Source: Paenibacillus chondroitinus NBRC 15376 (GTDB lineage Bacteria; Bacillota; Bacilli; Paenibacillales; NBRC-103111). Taken from it: 63,924 bases of DNA. Shown piece after piece: positions 42,703 through 51,123 of this stretch. The translations under genes and the position numbers were made by a program. Within the stretch, counting starts at the first letter, position 1; each line of letters opens with the position of its first letter. Location: NCBI RefSeq assembly GCF_004000765.1, contig NZ_BILW01000037.1:1-63924 (forward strand). Reading direction: 5' to 3'. The notes below the pieces were generated by a model that saw nothing but the letters and a program-made list of their open reading frames with translations, was not told the DNA's origin and ran no database searches.

Positions 42703-43260
42703 TTAGTGGTTTTCTTCAGATCCCATTGCAATTGCTTTGGTTTCATGAACTGTACCATATGGATGCTGAGGTGGTGCATAGATAACGTAAATTTTAAGTG
42801 GTTTATTACCTGTATTCGTTACATTGTGCCATTTTCCAGCAGGTATCATAATTGCATAGTCATCAAAGGCCATTTCTTGAAAATCCAAATTTTCTTTACT
42901 ATCACCCATTTGAACAAGGCCCTGACCTTCTTCAATACGTATGAATTGATCCGTTGTGGGATGAACTTCTAAACCAATGTCATCTCCAACATTAATACTC
43001 ATTAGGGTCACTTGATAGTGTTTCCCTGTCCATAAAGCGGTTCGGTAATTATCGTTTTGCTTAGTAGCTTGGTCAATATTCACTACAAATGGTCTTGGTC
43101 CATAATCTGTCAATTTTATGTTTTCATAACGATTCCAGTTGGTATTGTTCCAATTGTAATAATGAGGATACCAATTATAGTTCCATCTTAGGTTATTCCA
43201 GCTGCAATGCATAGGATTATGCCATTGATAGTGATAGTACGAATTACGGTACATATTCAT
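42703..43260 (-). CDS. Cupin domain protein with Asn/Tyr/Trp/His-rich N-terminus
   Basis: About 185 residues. The first 45 residues are rich in Tyr, Trp, Asn and His (YYHYQWHNPMHCSWNNLRWN), the composition often seen in spore coat proteins. The remainder is a single cupin: VTLMSINVGDDIGLEVHPTT, QFIRIEEGQGLVQMG and MIPAGKWHNVTNTG supply its His/Glu/His metal residues, and the family resembles Bacillus YrkC. ATG at 43260 has GGAGG 5 bp upstream. CATAGGATA upstream fits a sigma-K -10, although no clear -35 is present. A spore association is inference. Confidence 0.7.
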   Translation of the reverse strand: MNMYRNSYYHYQWHNPMHCSWNNLRWNYNWYPHYYNWNNTNWNRYENIKLTDYGPRPFVVNIDQATKQNDNYRTALWTGKHYQVTLMSINVGDDIGLEVHPTTDQFIRIEEGQGLVQMGDSKENLDFQEMAFDDYAIMIPAGKWHNVTNTGNKPLKIYVIYAPPQHPYGTVHETKAIAMGSEENH

Positions 43261-43390
43261 ATGTTCCTCCAATAATTTCATTGTTTACCTTTTATCCTAT
43301 GCGGTTGCCTAATTAAAGGATTGAAAAATGAGCAAAAGCCTATATAGTTATCTGCCCGTTAGCGTGATGCTTGATCGGCATGTTGCAATA

Positions 43391-43427
43391 AAAAACCCAC
43401 CCGAACGGTAAACGTTTTGGTGGGTTC
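43391..43427 (-). terminator. Rho-independent terminator
   Basis: On the minus strand AACCCACC pairs with GGTGGGTT and is followed by TTTT. Confidence 0.65.
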
Positions 43428-43583
43428 ATTAGCGTGTCACATCATATCAAAGATTATAATTATTAAGCGTTTCGAATATTTCTTTGTCAATTAATAAAAC
43501 AAAGCAGAGTGACTTTTACACATGACTTTTCATTTCATCCTCATGCTCGGATCTTTATTTGCTTCAATCAAAAATTAAGAACA

Positions 43584-44360
43584 TTATTTATATTTTTCGT
43601 CAGCAATGATGTAAAGATAGCTAATATTCCCGCCATCATTAAACACCCTTATATCATAAAGCTTATCATGCTTATATACGGCGACTTTCTCATTTTTCTC
43701 GACTAGCTTTGCATCCTTAAGCCCAAAGGTGTACATAAAGTCATGGAGGTTTTTTTCTTCAAATCCCCAAACGATATTCGGATTCGTGGTATAGGTAAAT
43801 CTTTGCACCTTTCCATCTACTAGAAAATATTCATAGTCTCCGAATTTAGAATATATCAATGTTTTTGCCGGAACCTTTATATTCGTTCCACTTAATCGGA
43901 ATTCAGATTTACGGGTTTCTTCCGGCTCACCCTTCCAATCAATGACTTCAGCTTCTGTTTTCCCAATAACATCGAATACATCCGTAACGACCATTAGCTT
44001 TTTGCCAGGTTCCATGGCTGACATGTCTTCTGCATTTGCTTCGGCTTTGGCTTTAGCATCGGCTTCCTCTTTAGCTTTCTTATCTGCGTCAGCTTTCAAT
44101 TTTGCATCAGCATCGGCTTTAGCTTTCACAGGATCTATAGTAGCTGCAGGTATAGCTTTTGCCGGTGTCGTCGCTATCGGCAAACTAGTGGACTTAGCTG
44201 TTTCCTTGTCAGACGAAACGCCGAAAGCTACGAAAAACACGATAGTTGCAAGTACATAGTATCTGCGCTTTAACACCTTTTTGATAAACTTGCTTAGTAG
44301 TGTCGGACTGAATATACCCACGATGCTGATAAGTACTAAAATTAAAAATATGTCACTCAT
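43584..44360 (-). CDS. Membrane-anchored protein with Ala/Lys/Asp-rich coiled coil
   Basis: A 258-residue protein. Two hydrophobic segments at the N-terminus (IFLILVLISIVGIFSPTLLS and YYVLATIVFFVAFGVSS) are followed by an Ala/Lys/Asp-rich helical repeat (KADADAKLKADADKKAKEEA) and a globular C-terminal domain of about 140 residues with aromatic beta strands, function unknown. The same layout recurs in uncharacterised Firmicute proteins. No operon partner. Confidence 0.6.
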   Translation of the reverse strand: MSDIFLILVLISIVGIFSPTLLSKFIKKVLKRRYYVLATIVFFVAFGVSSDKETAKSTSLPIATTPAKAIPAATIDPVKAKADADAKLKADADKKAKEEADAKAKAEANAEDMSAMEPGKKLMVVTDVFDVIGKTEAEVIDWKGEPEETRKSEFRLSGTNIKVPAKTLIYSKFGDYEYFLVDGKVQRFTYTTNPNIVWGFEEKNLHDFMYTFGLKDAKLVEKNEKVAVYKHDKLYDIRVFNDGGNISYLYIIADEKYK

Positions 44361-44655
44361 TTTTTACTTGATCCCCTTTTAATGTAGTGTTCTATGAGGT
44401 GTGCTAGATTTCTTGCCTGTGAGCTGCGCAGTCTGGACTAAAAGGGTTTGATACGTGCTTCTCATCAAGAATATCAATTGTGCTCGTCGCTTCTTCGTCG
44501 TGTAATTGCTGTCGTATTCCATGAACGTAAGCAACTTGTATAATTCTAGTAGACAGCTTACCTCTTTCTTCTCTAATATGTACCAAAATCAATATTAACA
44601 ACTATAATTTTCGACTGATATTGGTAGTAGAGGTCAAGTCGTATAAAAAAATCTT
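44361..44655. other. Intergenic region without a clear gene
   Basis: A 65-codon frame at 44404-44601 has no ribosome site and no familiar motif; nothing else is seen. Confidence 0.4.
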
Positions 44656-46128
44656 CTACTGCACTGAACGAACTGGCCTACTAAAAGAAATATTTCCATC
44701 TTTATCAACAAAGTACCAATCTCCTTCATAGGACTGTAAGTACAAGCCATCTGTAATCGTATAGATCCTTTTTATCTGTTTGTTCGTGACCATGGTAGCC
44801 GCACTATCATCTTCAATATTTCGCTTATATAGACACATATTGTAAAGATTCACGTAATAAATCACACCGTTTTGTACGGTAAAGTTATTTACACTTATGA
44901 GTTCGTCACCACCTACTATCCGTTCTTCTTCCGTACCATCTAATCGCATTCTTGTAACTACCCTCTCTATTAAGGATCCCCCCGCTGGCTGTTCAGAGAA
45001 ATATACCCATCCCTGGTCGACAACTAAAGCAAGCGCAATCCTGTCTTCGAAAATAGTGTGTGCATCTGACCCGTCTAGCCTCATTTTCTTTAACTTCTTA
45101 TTAAGAGAGTCTGTATAATAGATCCAGTCATCTCCAATCGTGGATGAGACATTAATAAGAAAATCTGCGCTAATTTCCTCATTTGAAGTTCCATCCATTC
45201 TCATTCGATTAATACCATTTTTATCGGCTGACACATAATATATCCAGCCATTGTAGTAATACATCCAGCGAACAAAAACTGTATTTTTATCAACCTCTGT
45301 AAGCTCCGTACCATCATATCTCATTTTATAAATATGATCACTTCTATCCCCAACACAACCTTTAAATAATAGCCAGTCATCAACTGCATTCAAGGAACAA
45401 ACACCTTTTTCAAGTAGCTTTTGATAGTCAGTGCCGTCCGTTCTCATACGTCCAAGTTCAAATTTGCCCTGTTCATTGACGGAGACATAGTATATCCACC
45501 CATCCTTCTCGACAACAAGTCCCAATTGTTGTGTATTTGAGGTGGCATTCCCGTATGCAGTATTTTCATCTTTCTCAGCAGCTGGTCCCACTTTTGAGTC
45601 CGATCCTGTGATCATAGAGGAAATAAAGACAGTTTGGTTTTCTCCACTCCACAATACTTCAGCTCCTAATCCCTCGCTTACGATACGAATTGGTACCATA
45701 GTCGTTGTATTCAATAGTACGGGAGGATCTGCTAGACGCACGCTATCGCCATTTATAATTGCGTCACGCGAATCTAACCTCAAAAAAACAGACTTATTTT
45801 GTAAAGTGCCCGTTACTGATCTCTCTTTCTCATTCCAGGTTACCTTGGCTCCAAGAGCCTCAAAAATACCTCTCATGGGGACAAAAACAGTGCCTTGGAT
45901 GTTCACTGGAGATTGATCTTTAAACGCCAAAGTTTTTTCGTTCAATAATACATTAATAGTACCATTTGATGCAGTTGCCTTCGTAAGCGAAGGACAAAGG
46001 AACACTATGAGTAATGCGAATATCGACGTCACTAAAATTCTAAAGATTATAGGATTTTGCCGAATTTGAATATCGCCACTAAGCCCATCAGATCGATAGT
46101 GCTCCATACTAAGTCCCGTATTTTCCAT
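44656..46128 (-). CDS. Stalk-domain protein with DUF5050 beta-propeller
   Basis: Predicted envelope protein of 490 residues. One hydrophobic segment (FRILVTSIFALLIVFLCPSL) at about residues 29-48 acts as signal anchor. Two copper-amine-oxidase N-terminal-like motifs follow: NIQGTVFVPMRGIFEALGAK and NTTTMVPIRIVSEGLGAEVL. From about residue 200 the DUF5050 repeats appear, marked by W-I-Y-Y and R-M-R-x-D-G-T (GWIYYVSVNEQGKFELGRMR, WMYYYNGWIYYVSADKNG, DDWIYYTDSLNKKLKKMRLD), predicted to fold as a beta-propeller. Function unknown. Confidence 0.8.
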   Translation of the reverse strand: MENTGLSMEHYRSDGLSGDIQIRQNPIIFRILVTSIFALLIVFLCPSLTKATASNGTINVLLNEKTLAFKDQSPVNIQGTVFVPMRGIFEALGAKVTWNEKERSVTGTLQNKSVFLRLDSRDAIINGDSVRLADPPVLLNTTTMVPIRIVSEGLGAEVLWSGENQTVFISSMITGSDSKVGPAAEKDENTAYGNATSNTQQLGLVVEKDGWIYYVSVNEQGKFELGRMRTDGTDYQKLLEKGVCSLNAVDDWLLFKGCVGDRSDHIYKMRYDGTELTEVDKNTVFVRWMYYYNGWIYYVSADKNGINRMRMDGTSNEEISADFLINVSSTIGDDWIYYTDSLNKKLKKMRLDGSDAHTIFEDRIALALVVDQGWVYFSEQPAGGSLIERVVTRMRLDGTEEERIVGGDELISVNNFTVQNGVIYYVNLYNMCLYKRNIEDDSAATMVTNKQIKRIYTITDGLYLQSYEGDWYFVDKDGNISFSRPVRSVQ

Positions 46129-46263
46129 CTTTTATATTCCCCCAGTTCGTAGAATGCACTGAGTAACATTTTCCAACAAATCACAACACATGTCTAATCA
46201 AGTTTACATAAAGAATAGGTCTTGTTTATTTCAATATCAGCGAATTAGGGACCACTCCCAGAA

Positions 46264-46458
46264 CTAGCTATAGACCATCCTAATAGTTTCCTTATCTAGG
46301 TAAAAGATATACCAACTCATTCCACTTACCCTTTCTGCTCCTTCATTCCAAAAATGGTATTTACAATCACAGAGCGCTGTCATAGCAAAATCCCCATTCC
46401 AATGCCCATCATGATAACCAGATCTTGGTTCTTCAGTTCTTACAATGGTATATTCCAA
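46264..46458 (-). CDS. Uncertain 64-codon frame
   Basis: A frame with TTG start but no ribosome site and a stop immediately upstream. The composition (SGYHDGHWNGDFAMTALCDC) is protein-like, so it may be the end of a decayed gene. Not recognised. Confidence 0.25.
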   Translation of the reverse strand: MEYTIVRTEEPRSGYHDGHWNGDFAMTALCDCKYHFWNEGAERVSGMSWYIFYLDKETIRMVYS

Positions 46459-46537
46459 TTAGTTGTAAAAACCAGGAAATAACTTACGAGAAATTGACTG
46501 CACTACTCCACTATTCTCGTTCGCTTAACGACAGAAA

Positions 46538-46564
46538 GAGCAGATGCCATAATGGCATCTGCTC
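46538..46564 (-). terminator. Rho-independent terminator of the PhnB-like gene
   Basis: GAGCAGATGCCAT / ATGGCATCTGCTC is a perfect 13-bp stem; on the minus strand TTTCT follows. Confidence 0.65.
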
Positions 46565-46607
46565 CACGAACTAACTTAACTAACTACTCCCATTAGTTAA
46601 CATGAGT

Positions 46608-47003
46608 CTACAGATAATTTATTTGCCACGAAACTCCAAATCGGTCGTTCAGCCAACCAAACTTTTTACTGAACCCATAGTTACCTAATGGCATTAGAGC
46701 CTGTCCCCCTTCATTAAGTTTCCCATAAAGCTCATCAATCTCTTCCTCCGTATTACAAGCAACATAAATCGAAAACGAAGGCGTAAAGGAAAACGCATGT
46801 TTAACATGACTGTCAATACACATAAACTCCTGCCCTTTTAATGTAAAAGTAGCCTGCATGATGGTTCCTTCATCTCCAGCTTCATTAGGACCATACCTAA
46901 CAAGGTTTGTAATTTCAGAATCCTCAATGAGCGAAGTATAAAAACTCATCGCTTCTTCCGCCTTCCCATCTTGAAACATTAAAAAAGGTATTACTTTCTC
47001 CAT
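46608..47003 (-). CDS. VOC family protein, PhnB-like
   Basis: A 131-residue protein of the PhnB / 3-demethylubiquinone-9 3-methyltransferase-like branch of the VOC superfamily. VIPFLMFQDGKAEEAMSFYTSL is the usual opening; the end, FGWLNDRFGVSWQINYL, is also typical. Members bind or modify small molecules, but no function is established for this one. Monocistronic. Confidence 0.8.
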   Translation of the reverse strand: MEKVIPFLMFQDGKAEEAMSFYTSLIEDSEITNLVRYGPNEAGDEGTIMQATFTLKGQEFMCIDSHVKHAFSFTPSFSIYVACNTEEEIDELYGKLNEGGQALMPLGNYGFSKKFGWLNDRFGVSWQINYL

Positions 47004-47240
47004 TTCATACTCCTCCTTTAAACGATTGCATCATATTATATCCAATATTCAACTTAACTCCCGTTACTTCAATTCCTGGGCGCGCGGTGTCGCCGACGAA
47101 TGGCGGCGGTCAACACCCCACGCATGAGGACTGCCGTCATGTCGTAATTCAACAACAAATCTTTTGCATTTCTTACCATCATGCGTTACTATTTTTTATA
47201 TCGACAAATTTGCAGGTCTATACTAGGAGGTTAACACGTT

Positions 47241-47825
47241 ATGTCCCCCCGTACCAAAGAACAAAATGAGCTCATACGCCTACAACGCAAAGAACAGATC
47301 CTGGATGTCGCAGCGCTCTCCTACTTTCGCACGGGCGGAAGCTTTGATATTCGCGACGTCGCCCGCGAGGCCGGCCTTGGTTACGGCACGGTATACCATT
47401 ATTACCCCAACCGGCATTTATTAATAGAAGATGTGTTAGAAAGCGGCTTCGAGCGATGCGAGCAAGTTATCGCAAAATGGGCGAACACCAGCGGCAGCCC
47501 CCCGGATGACCAGCAGTTGTTGACTTATTGCAAAGCGTTGCTCCTGCTGTGGCAGTCGGATGCCCGCGCATATCTCGTGTACAAAATGGCAGCGGAACAT
47601 TATGCAGGCTTGCCTGAAAGGGATCGACAACACGCCAAAAGAAAATTTATGGAACGGCTGTATGTTCCACTCCAATCAATCGCCCAGTGCGAAGACGACA
47701 ACATAGACCATATGCTTGCCGTGCTTGTCGGTTGTTGTGGACTGCATTACTATGCAGGCAATTCCGACCTGGACGTCGATCGAATCGCCCGACTCGCTAT
47801 GCAAGCTATTACGAAGGAGCTCTGA
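47241..47825 (+). CDS. TetR family transcriptional regulator
   Basis: A 194-residue repressor-type protein. The N-terminal helix-turn-helix is clear: FDIRDVAREAGLGYGTVYHY, followed by YPNRHLLIEDVLES. The C-terminal ligand domain is variable, as usual. AGGAGG precedes the start at 47241. A methionine aminopeptidase gene starts 8 bp after the stop, so the two are likely cotranscribed. The bases here are visibly richer in G and C than in the preceding 15 kb. Confidence 0.85.
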   Translation: MSPRTKEQNELIRLQRKEQILDVAALSYFRTGGSFDIRDVAREAGLGYGTVYHYYPNRHLLIEDVLESGFERCEQVIAKWANTSGSPPDDQQLLTYCKALLLLWQSDARAYLVYKMAAEHYAGLPERDRQHAKRKFMERLYVPLQSIAQCEDDNIDHMLAVLVGCCGLHYYAGNSDLDVDRIARLAMQAITKEL

Positions 47826-47832
47826 TACGAAC

Positions 47833-48579
47833 ATGGTCATTTTAAAAAGCAAGCATGAAATCGAGGCTATCCGTAAAGCATGCCAAGTGGTGGCTGAATG
47901 CCATCGCACAATCGCCCCGCTTATCAAACCGGGTATCACTACCTACGAAATTGATCGCATCTTCGAGGACATTATGTTGAAGCACGGCGCAAAGCCATAT
48001 CAGAAAGGCTATAAGGGCTATCCTTATGCGACCTGTGCCTCCGCCAACGATGTGATTGCACATGGCTTCCCTAGTAATAAGCCACTTGTGGAAGGCGATA
48101 TCGTGACGATCGACACTGTCGCTGAGCTAGATGGCTGGTTAGGCGATTCGGCCTGGAGTTACGCGGTTGGGCAGATCTCGCCGACGGCCAAGAAGTTGAT
48201 GCGCGTCACGAAGGAATGTCTTGATCTGGGCATCAAACAGGCGCGCCCCGGCAATCGACTCGGCGACGTGACGAGCGCGATTCAGCGCCATGCGGAATCA
48301 CATGGTTTCGGCGTCGTGCGCGACCTTCTCGCGCATGGCATCGGCCGCGATCTGCACGAAGAGCCGACTTATATGCATGTCGGCAAGCCTGGAAAAGGCC
48401 TCCGTATCAAGGAGGGTATGGTGTTTACGATTGAGCCCATGATTACCGAAGGCAGCTACTTCATGACCATCGATCCGGACGGCTGGACCGCAAGGACGAT
48501 AGACAACAAGCTGGCCGCTCAATACGAGCATACAATCGCCATCACGGCTGAAGGTCCACAAATTTTGACCGCGCAATAA
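47833..48579 (+). CDS. map: Methionine aminopeptidase type I
   Basis: Removes the initiator methionine from nascent proteins; metal-dependent pita-bread fold, 248 residues, a normal length. Metal ligands and neighbours fit type I enzymes: Asp94, Asp105, His168, Glu201, Glu232, with His77 as the substrate His. The ATG at 47833 gives this length; AAGGAG is rather far upstream and overlaps the TetR end. It lies outside any ribosomal protein operon, so it may be a second, accessory copy. A strong terminator follows. Confidence 0.9.
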   Translation: MVILKSKHEIEAIRKACQVVAECHRTIAPLIKPGITTYEIDRIFEDIMLKHGAKPYQKGYKGYPYATCASANDVIAHGFPSNKPLVEGDIVTIDTVAELDGWLGDSAWSYAVGQISPTAKKLMRVTKECLDLGIKQARPGNRLGDVTSAIQRHAESHGFGVVRDLLAHGIGRDLHEEPTYMHVGKPGKGLRIKEGMVFTIEPMITEGSYFMTIDPDGWTARTIDNKLAAQYEHTIAITAEGPQILTAQ

Positions 48580-48584
48580 ATATG

Positions 48585-48625
48585 AAAACAGGGAGCAGCT
48601 GCCGCGGCAATCTGCTCCCTGTTTA
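48585..48625 (+). terminator. Rho-independent terminator
   Basis: AACAGGGAGCAG pairs with CTGCTCCCTGTT around a TGCCGCGGCA core; T-rich after the stem. Confidence 0.75.
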
Positions 48626-48690
48626 TTCTCTTATTGTTCCCTGTTAGTTCAATGCCGTCGAGTCTTCGTTTATTTGACTTCCTCATCGGC

Positions 48691-49167
48691 CTAGGGACCG
48701 TACATTCCCGGCACCGGAATATCGAGAAGCCGCAAATAAACGCCGAGCTGCGCCCGGTGGTGAACCATGTGGCTTATTCCGAAGGTCCGAAGCGCAATCG
48801 CCCGTGGTTGGCGCAGGATGATATGGTCGCCGTTCCGCAAGGTCCATTCCGCACCGAGCGTCAACTCGTCACATTCGGCTAACAGATTCTCAAGCTTGAC
48901 GACGTTCGCGTCGAATTCCTCCAGCATGTCATCGCGTCTTTCCAAAGGTTCGCGCCGAAGCGGAACGGTCGAAAGATCGAATTCTGGGTAAAGAAAAATA
49001 GCCACTTGCCAGTTCAGCAGATTGATCAGGTGCGTGGCCAGCCCGCTTACTGTCATCGATTTTACATGAGGCTTCCACGCCATATGCTCCTCGGGCAAAC
49101 GCTCCAGGATGAGGCGCGTAGTGGCCAGCTCATGCATGAAGTCTCCGACAATCAATCGTTTCATCAT
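48691..49167 (-). CDS. DinB/YfiT family protein
   Basis: Four-helix-bundle protein of the DinB superfamily, about 158 residues. The metal-site His residues are visible at ATHLINLLNW and HMVHHRAQLGVY. Such proteins are often thiol-S-transferase-like or stress related; the specific role is unknown. ATG at 49167 is favoured by AAGGAG 9 bp upstream; the open frame reaches 49290. Confidence 0.8.
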   Translation of the reverse strand: MMKRLIVGDFMHELATTRLILERLPEEHMAWKPHVKSMTVSGLATHLINLLNWQVAIFLYPEFDLSTVPLRREPLERRDDMLEEFDANVVKLENLLAECDELTLGAEWTLRNGDHIILRQPRAIALRTFGISHMVHHRAQLGVYLRLLDIPVPGMYGP

Positions 49168-49295
49168 AGATTCCCTCTCCTTCATTTGCTCGCTGCGTCT
49201 GATAATTTCCAGTCCGTGAAGGGGAAGCTGTGTTATCCTCTCCAATGAGTTCCTGGATCGCTCCGACCTTAATTGAAGCATGGTAACCATTCACC

Positions 49296-50129
49296 CTACC
49301 CTTTAGTCCCGCCCTGAAGGCCAAAACCTTTGGACATAAATTGCTGAGAGAGAATATACATGATAACGGACGGAATGGCATAGAGCGTAGAAAACGCTGC
49401 TAATTTGCCATAACTCACCATGCCGTACTGCCCAAAGAATTGATATAACTTGAGCGCTGCCGGGAACTTCTCAGGCGTACTCAAGAGAATGTAGGGAACG
49501 AAAAAGTTCCCCCAGCTGCCGGAGAAGGTAAAGATAGCAACCGTGCATATGCCCGGAATCATCAATGGAGTGACGATCCTGCGGATGCCTGCTAGAATGG
49601 ACGCACCGTCCACCCATGCCGCTTCTTCCAACTCGTTCGGTACGGAATCCATGAAATTTTTGAGCATCCAGATGCCATACGGCATGGCCGAGGCGACTTT
49701 AAAAAGAATGACACCGAAAATATTGTCATAAAGCTTTAAAGTCAAAAACAACTGATACACTGGGACCATAACGGCTGTGATCGGCAGTGAGGTCATGAAT
49801 AAGATGGTCAACATGAACGGCTTTTTATACTTCAATTGATATCTGGAAAGTGGATAAGCCGCTAGCAGACCTATTATAACGACAATCAAAGCTTGACCGA
49901 CCGAAATGAAGAGTCCTATTAGAAATGCGCGCTGGTTCGCGCGACTAGTGATCACATCGATATAGTTGCCTGCTGTCAAAGAGCTGGGAACCTTGAGCGA
50001 TTGCATGGCATTAGGATCCACGGAGGCAACTAGCACCCATAAGAGTGGTAGCAGGAAACAAATGCCGATAAAGGTGAGGGCTGCGTAGGGCAAGGTGCGA
50101 TAAACGACTTTACGGTAGATCTCAGTCAT
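49296..50129 (-). CDS. Carbohydrate ABC transporter permease (MalG-like)
   Basis: Inner-membrane permease of the CUT1 sugar-transport class, 277 residues with six spans. The EAA loop reads PNELEEAAWVDGASILAGIRRIVTPLMIP. It works with the MalF-like permease just upstream (19 bp) and the binding protein; no ATPase gene is in the cluster, so a shared MsmX/UgpC-type ATPase is presumed. The sugar is unknown. Confidence 0.9.
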   Translation of the reverse strand: MTEIYRKVVYRTLPYAALTFIGICFLLPLLWVLVASVDPNAMQSLKVPSSLTAGNYIDVITSRANQRAFLIGLFISVGQALIVVIIGLLAAYPLSRYQLKYKKPFMLTILFMTSLPITAVMVPVYQLFLTLKLYDNIFGVILFKVASAMPYGIWMLKNFMDSVPNELEEAAWVDGASILAGIRRIVTPLMIPGICTVAIFTFSGSWGNFFVPYILLSTPEKFPAALKLYQFFGQYGMVSYGKLAAFSTLYAIPSVIMYILSQQFMSKGFGLQGGTKG

Positions 50130-50148
50130 ACCAACTCTCCTTGTGGTT

Positions 50149-51036
50149 TTACTCTTTTAAAGTGCGGATATAGAACAAACTCAACACAATACCCAGAAGC
50201 AAGAGTAATAATGAAATGGCCGTGCCGTAACCGAGCTGATAGTTAATGAAGGCCTGGTTGTACATAAAGATAGGTAAGGTCGTCGTTGCCGTGCCTGGAC
50301 CCCCGCCGGTCATCGCATAGATGAGGCCAAATACGCCCAGGGTCTGCAAAGTGACCAGCATCGCATTGGTAGTAATGGTGCCTTTAATATAAGGAAGGAT
50401 AATGGAAGTTAAAATCTTCCAACGTGATGCTCCGTCGACAAGCGCCGCTTCCTCGATTTCTTTCGGAACATCGTCAAGTGCTGCTTGAAAGACAAGCATA
50501 GAGAAGGCTGTTCCATGCCAGACGTTGGCTAAAATAATCGTGAGCATCGGAACGGTGTATAGCCATGTGACCGTGGGAATGCCTAGTGTACTTAGAATGG
50601 CGTTTAACGTACCCTCGTCGCCGAAAAAGCTGTAAAGACATAATGCGCAGACAATTTCAGGTGTGACCCAACCGGCGAGAACGACAGTTCCAATCACACG
50701 GCGGAACGTTTTATTTTTACGTTTCATCAAGATTGCGATTAGAAATCCCAGCACTTGTTGACCGATGACAGCTGAGCCGATTAGGAAAATTAACGTGTTC
50801 CAGATACTGACTCGTACGGTTGGATCCGCAAACATGCGGACATAGTTGTCAAAACCAACAAATTTCAGCTGTTTGGCCGATTCTCCGGTCAATGCCAAGT
50901 TCGTAAATGAGTAGAAAAACGTTAGCAAGATCGGATAAATGAAGAAAACCAGCATAACGGCCAACGAAGGAAATAAAAAATACAACCATGTGTACGTCTT
51001 TCTAGAGGTTATCGGGATTGCCGAACTGCTCATCAT
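50149..51036 (-). CDS. Carbohydrate ABC transporter permease (MalF-like)
   Basis: CUT1-class permease, 295 residues and six spans. WLYFLFPSLAVMLVFFIYPILLTFFYSF is the usual start, and PKEIEEAALVDGASRWKILTSIILP the EAA loop. It pairs with the MalG-like subunit. Second gene of the operon, 87 bp after the binding protein. Confidence 0.9.
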   Translation of the reverse strand: MMSSSAIPITSRKTYTWLYFLFPSLAVMLVFFIYPILLTFFYSFTNLALTGESAKQLKFVGFDNYVRMFADPTVRVSIWNTLIFLIGSAVIGQQVLGFLIAILMKRKNKTFRRVIGTVVLAGWVTPEIVCALCLYSFFGDEGTLNAILSTLGIPTVTWLYTVPMLTIILANVWHGTAFSMLVFQAALDDVPKEIEEAALVDGASRWKILTSIILPYIKGTITTNAMLVTLQTLGVFGLIYAMTGGGPGTATTTLPIFMYNQAFINYQLGYGTAISLLLLLLGIVLSLFYIRTLKE

Positions 51037-51123
51037 AGTTCTCTCCTTTCTCCCTGGATGTAGGGCAAACCAAGCTTGCCCTGACCCCCGTCTGAAATAG
51101 GGCGCCAGGGCAAGGTGTTGCCA

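Noticed and set aside
44404..44601. A 65-codon frame on the minus strand
   Set aside because: TTG start with no ribosome site, no recognisable motif, no conserved context.
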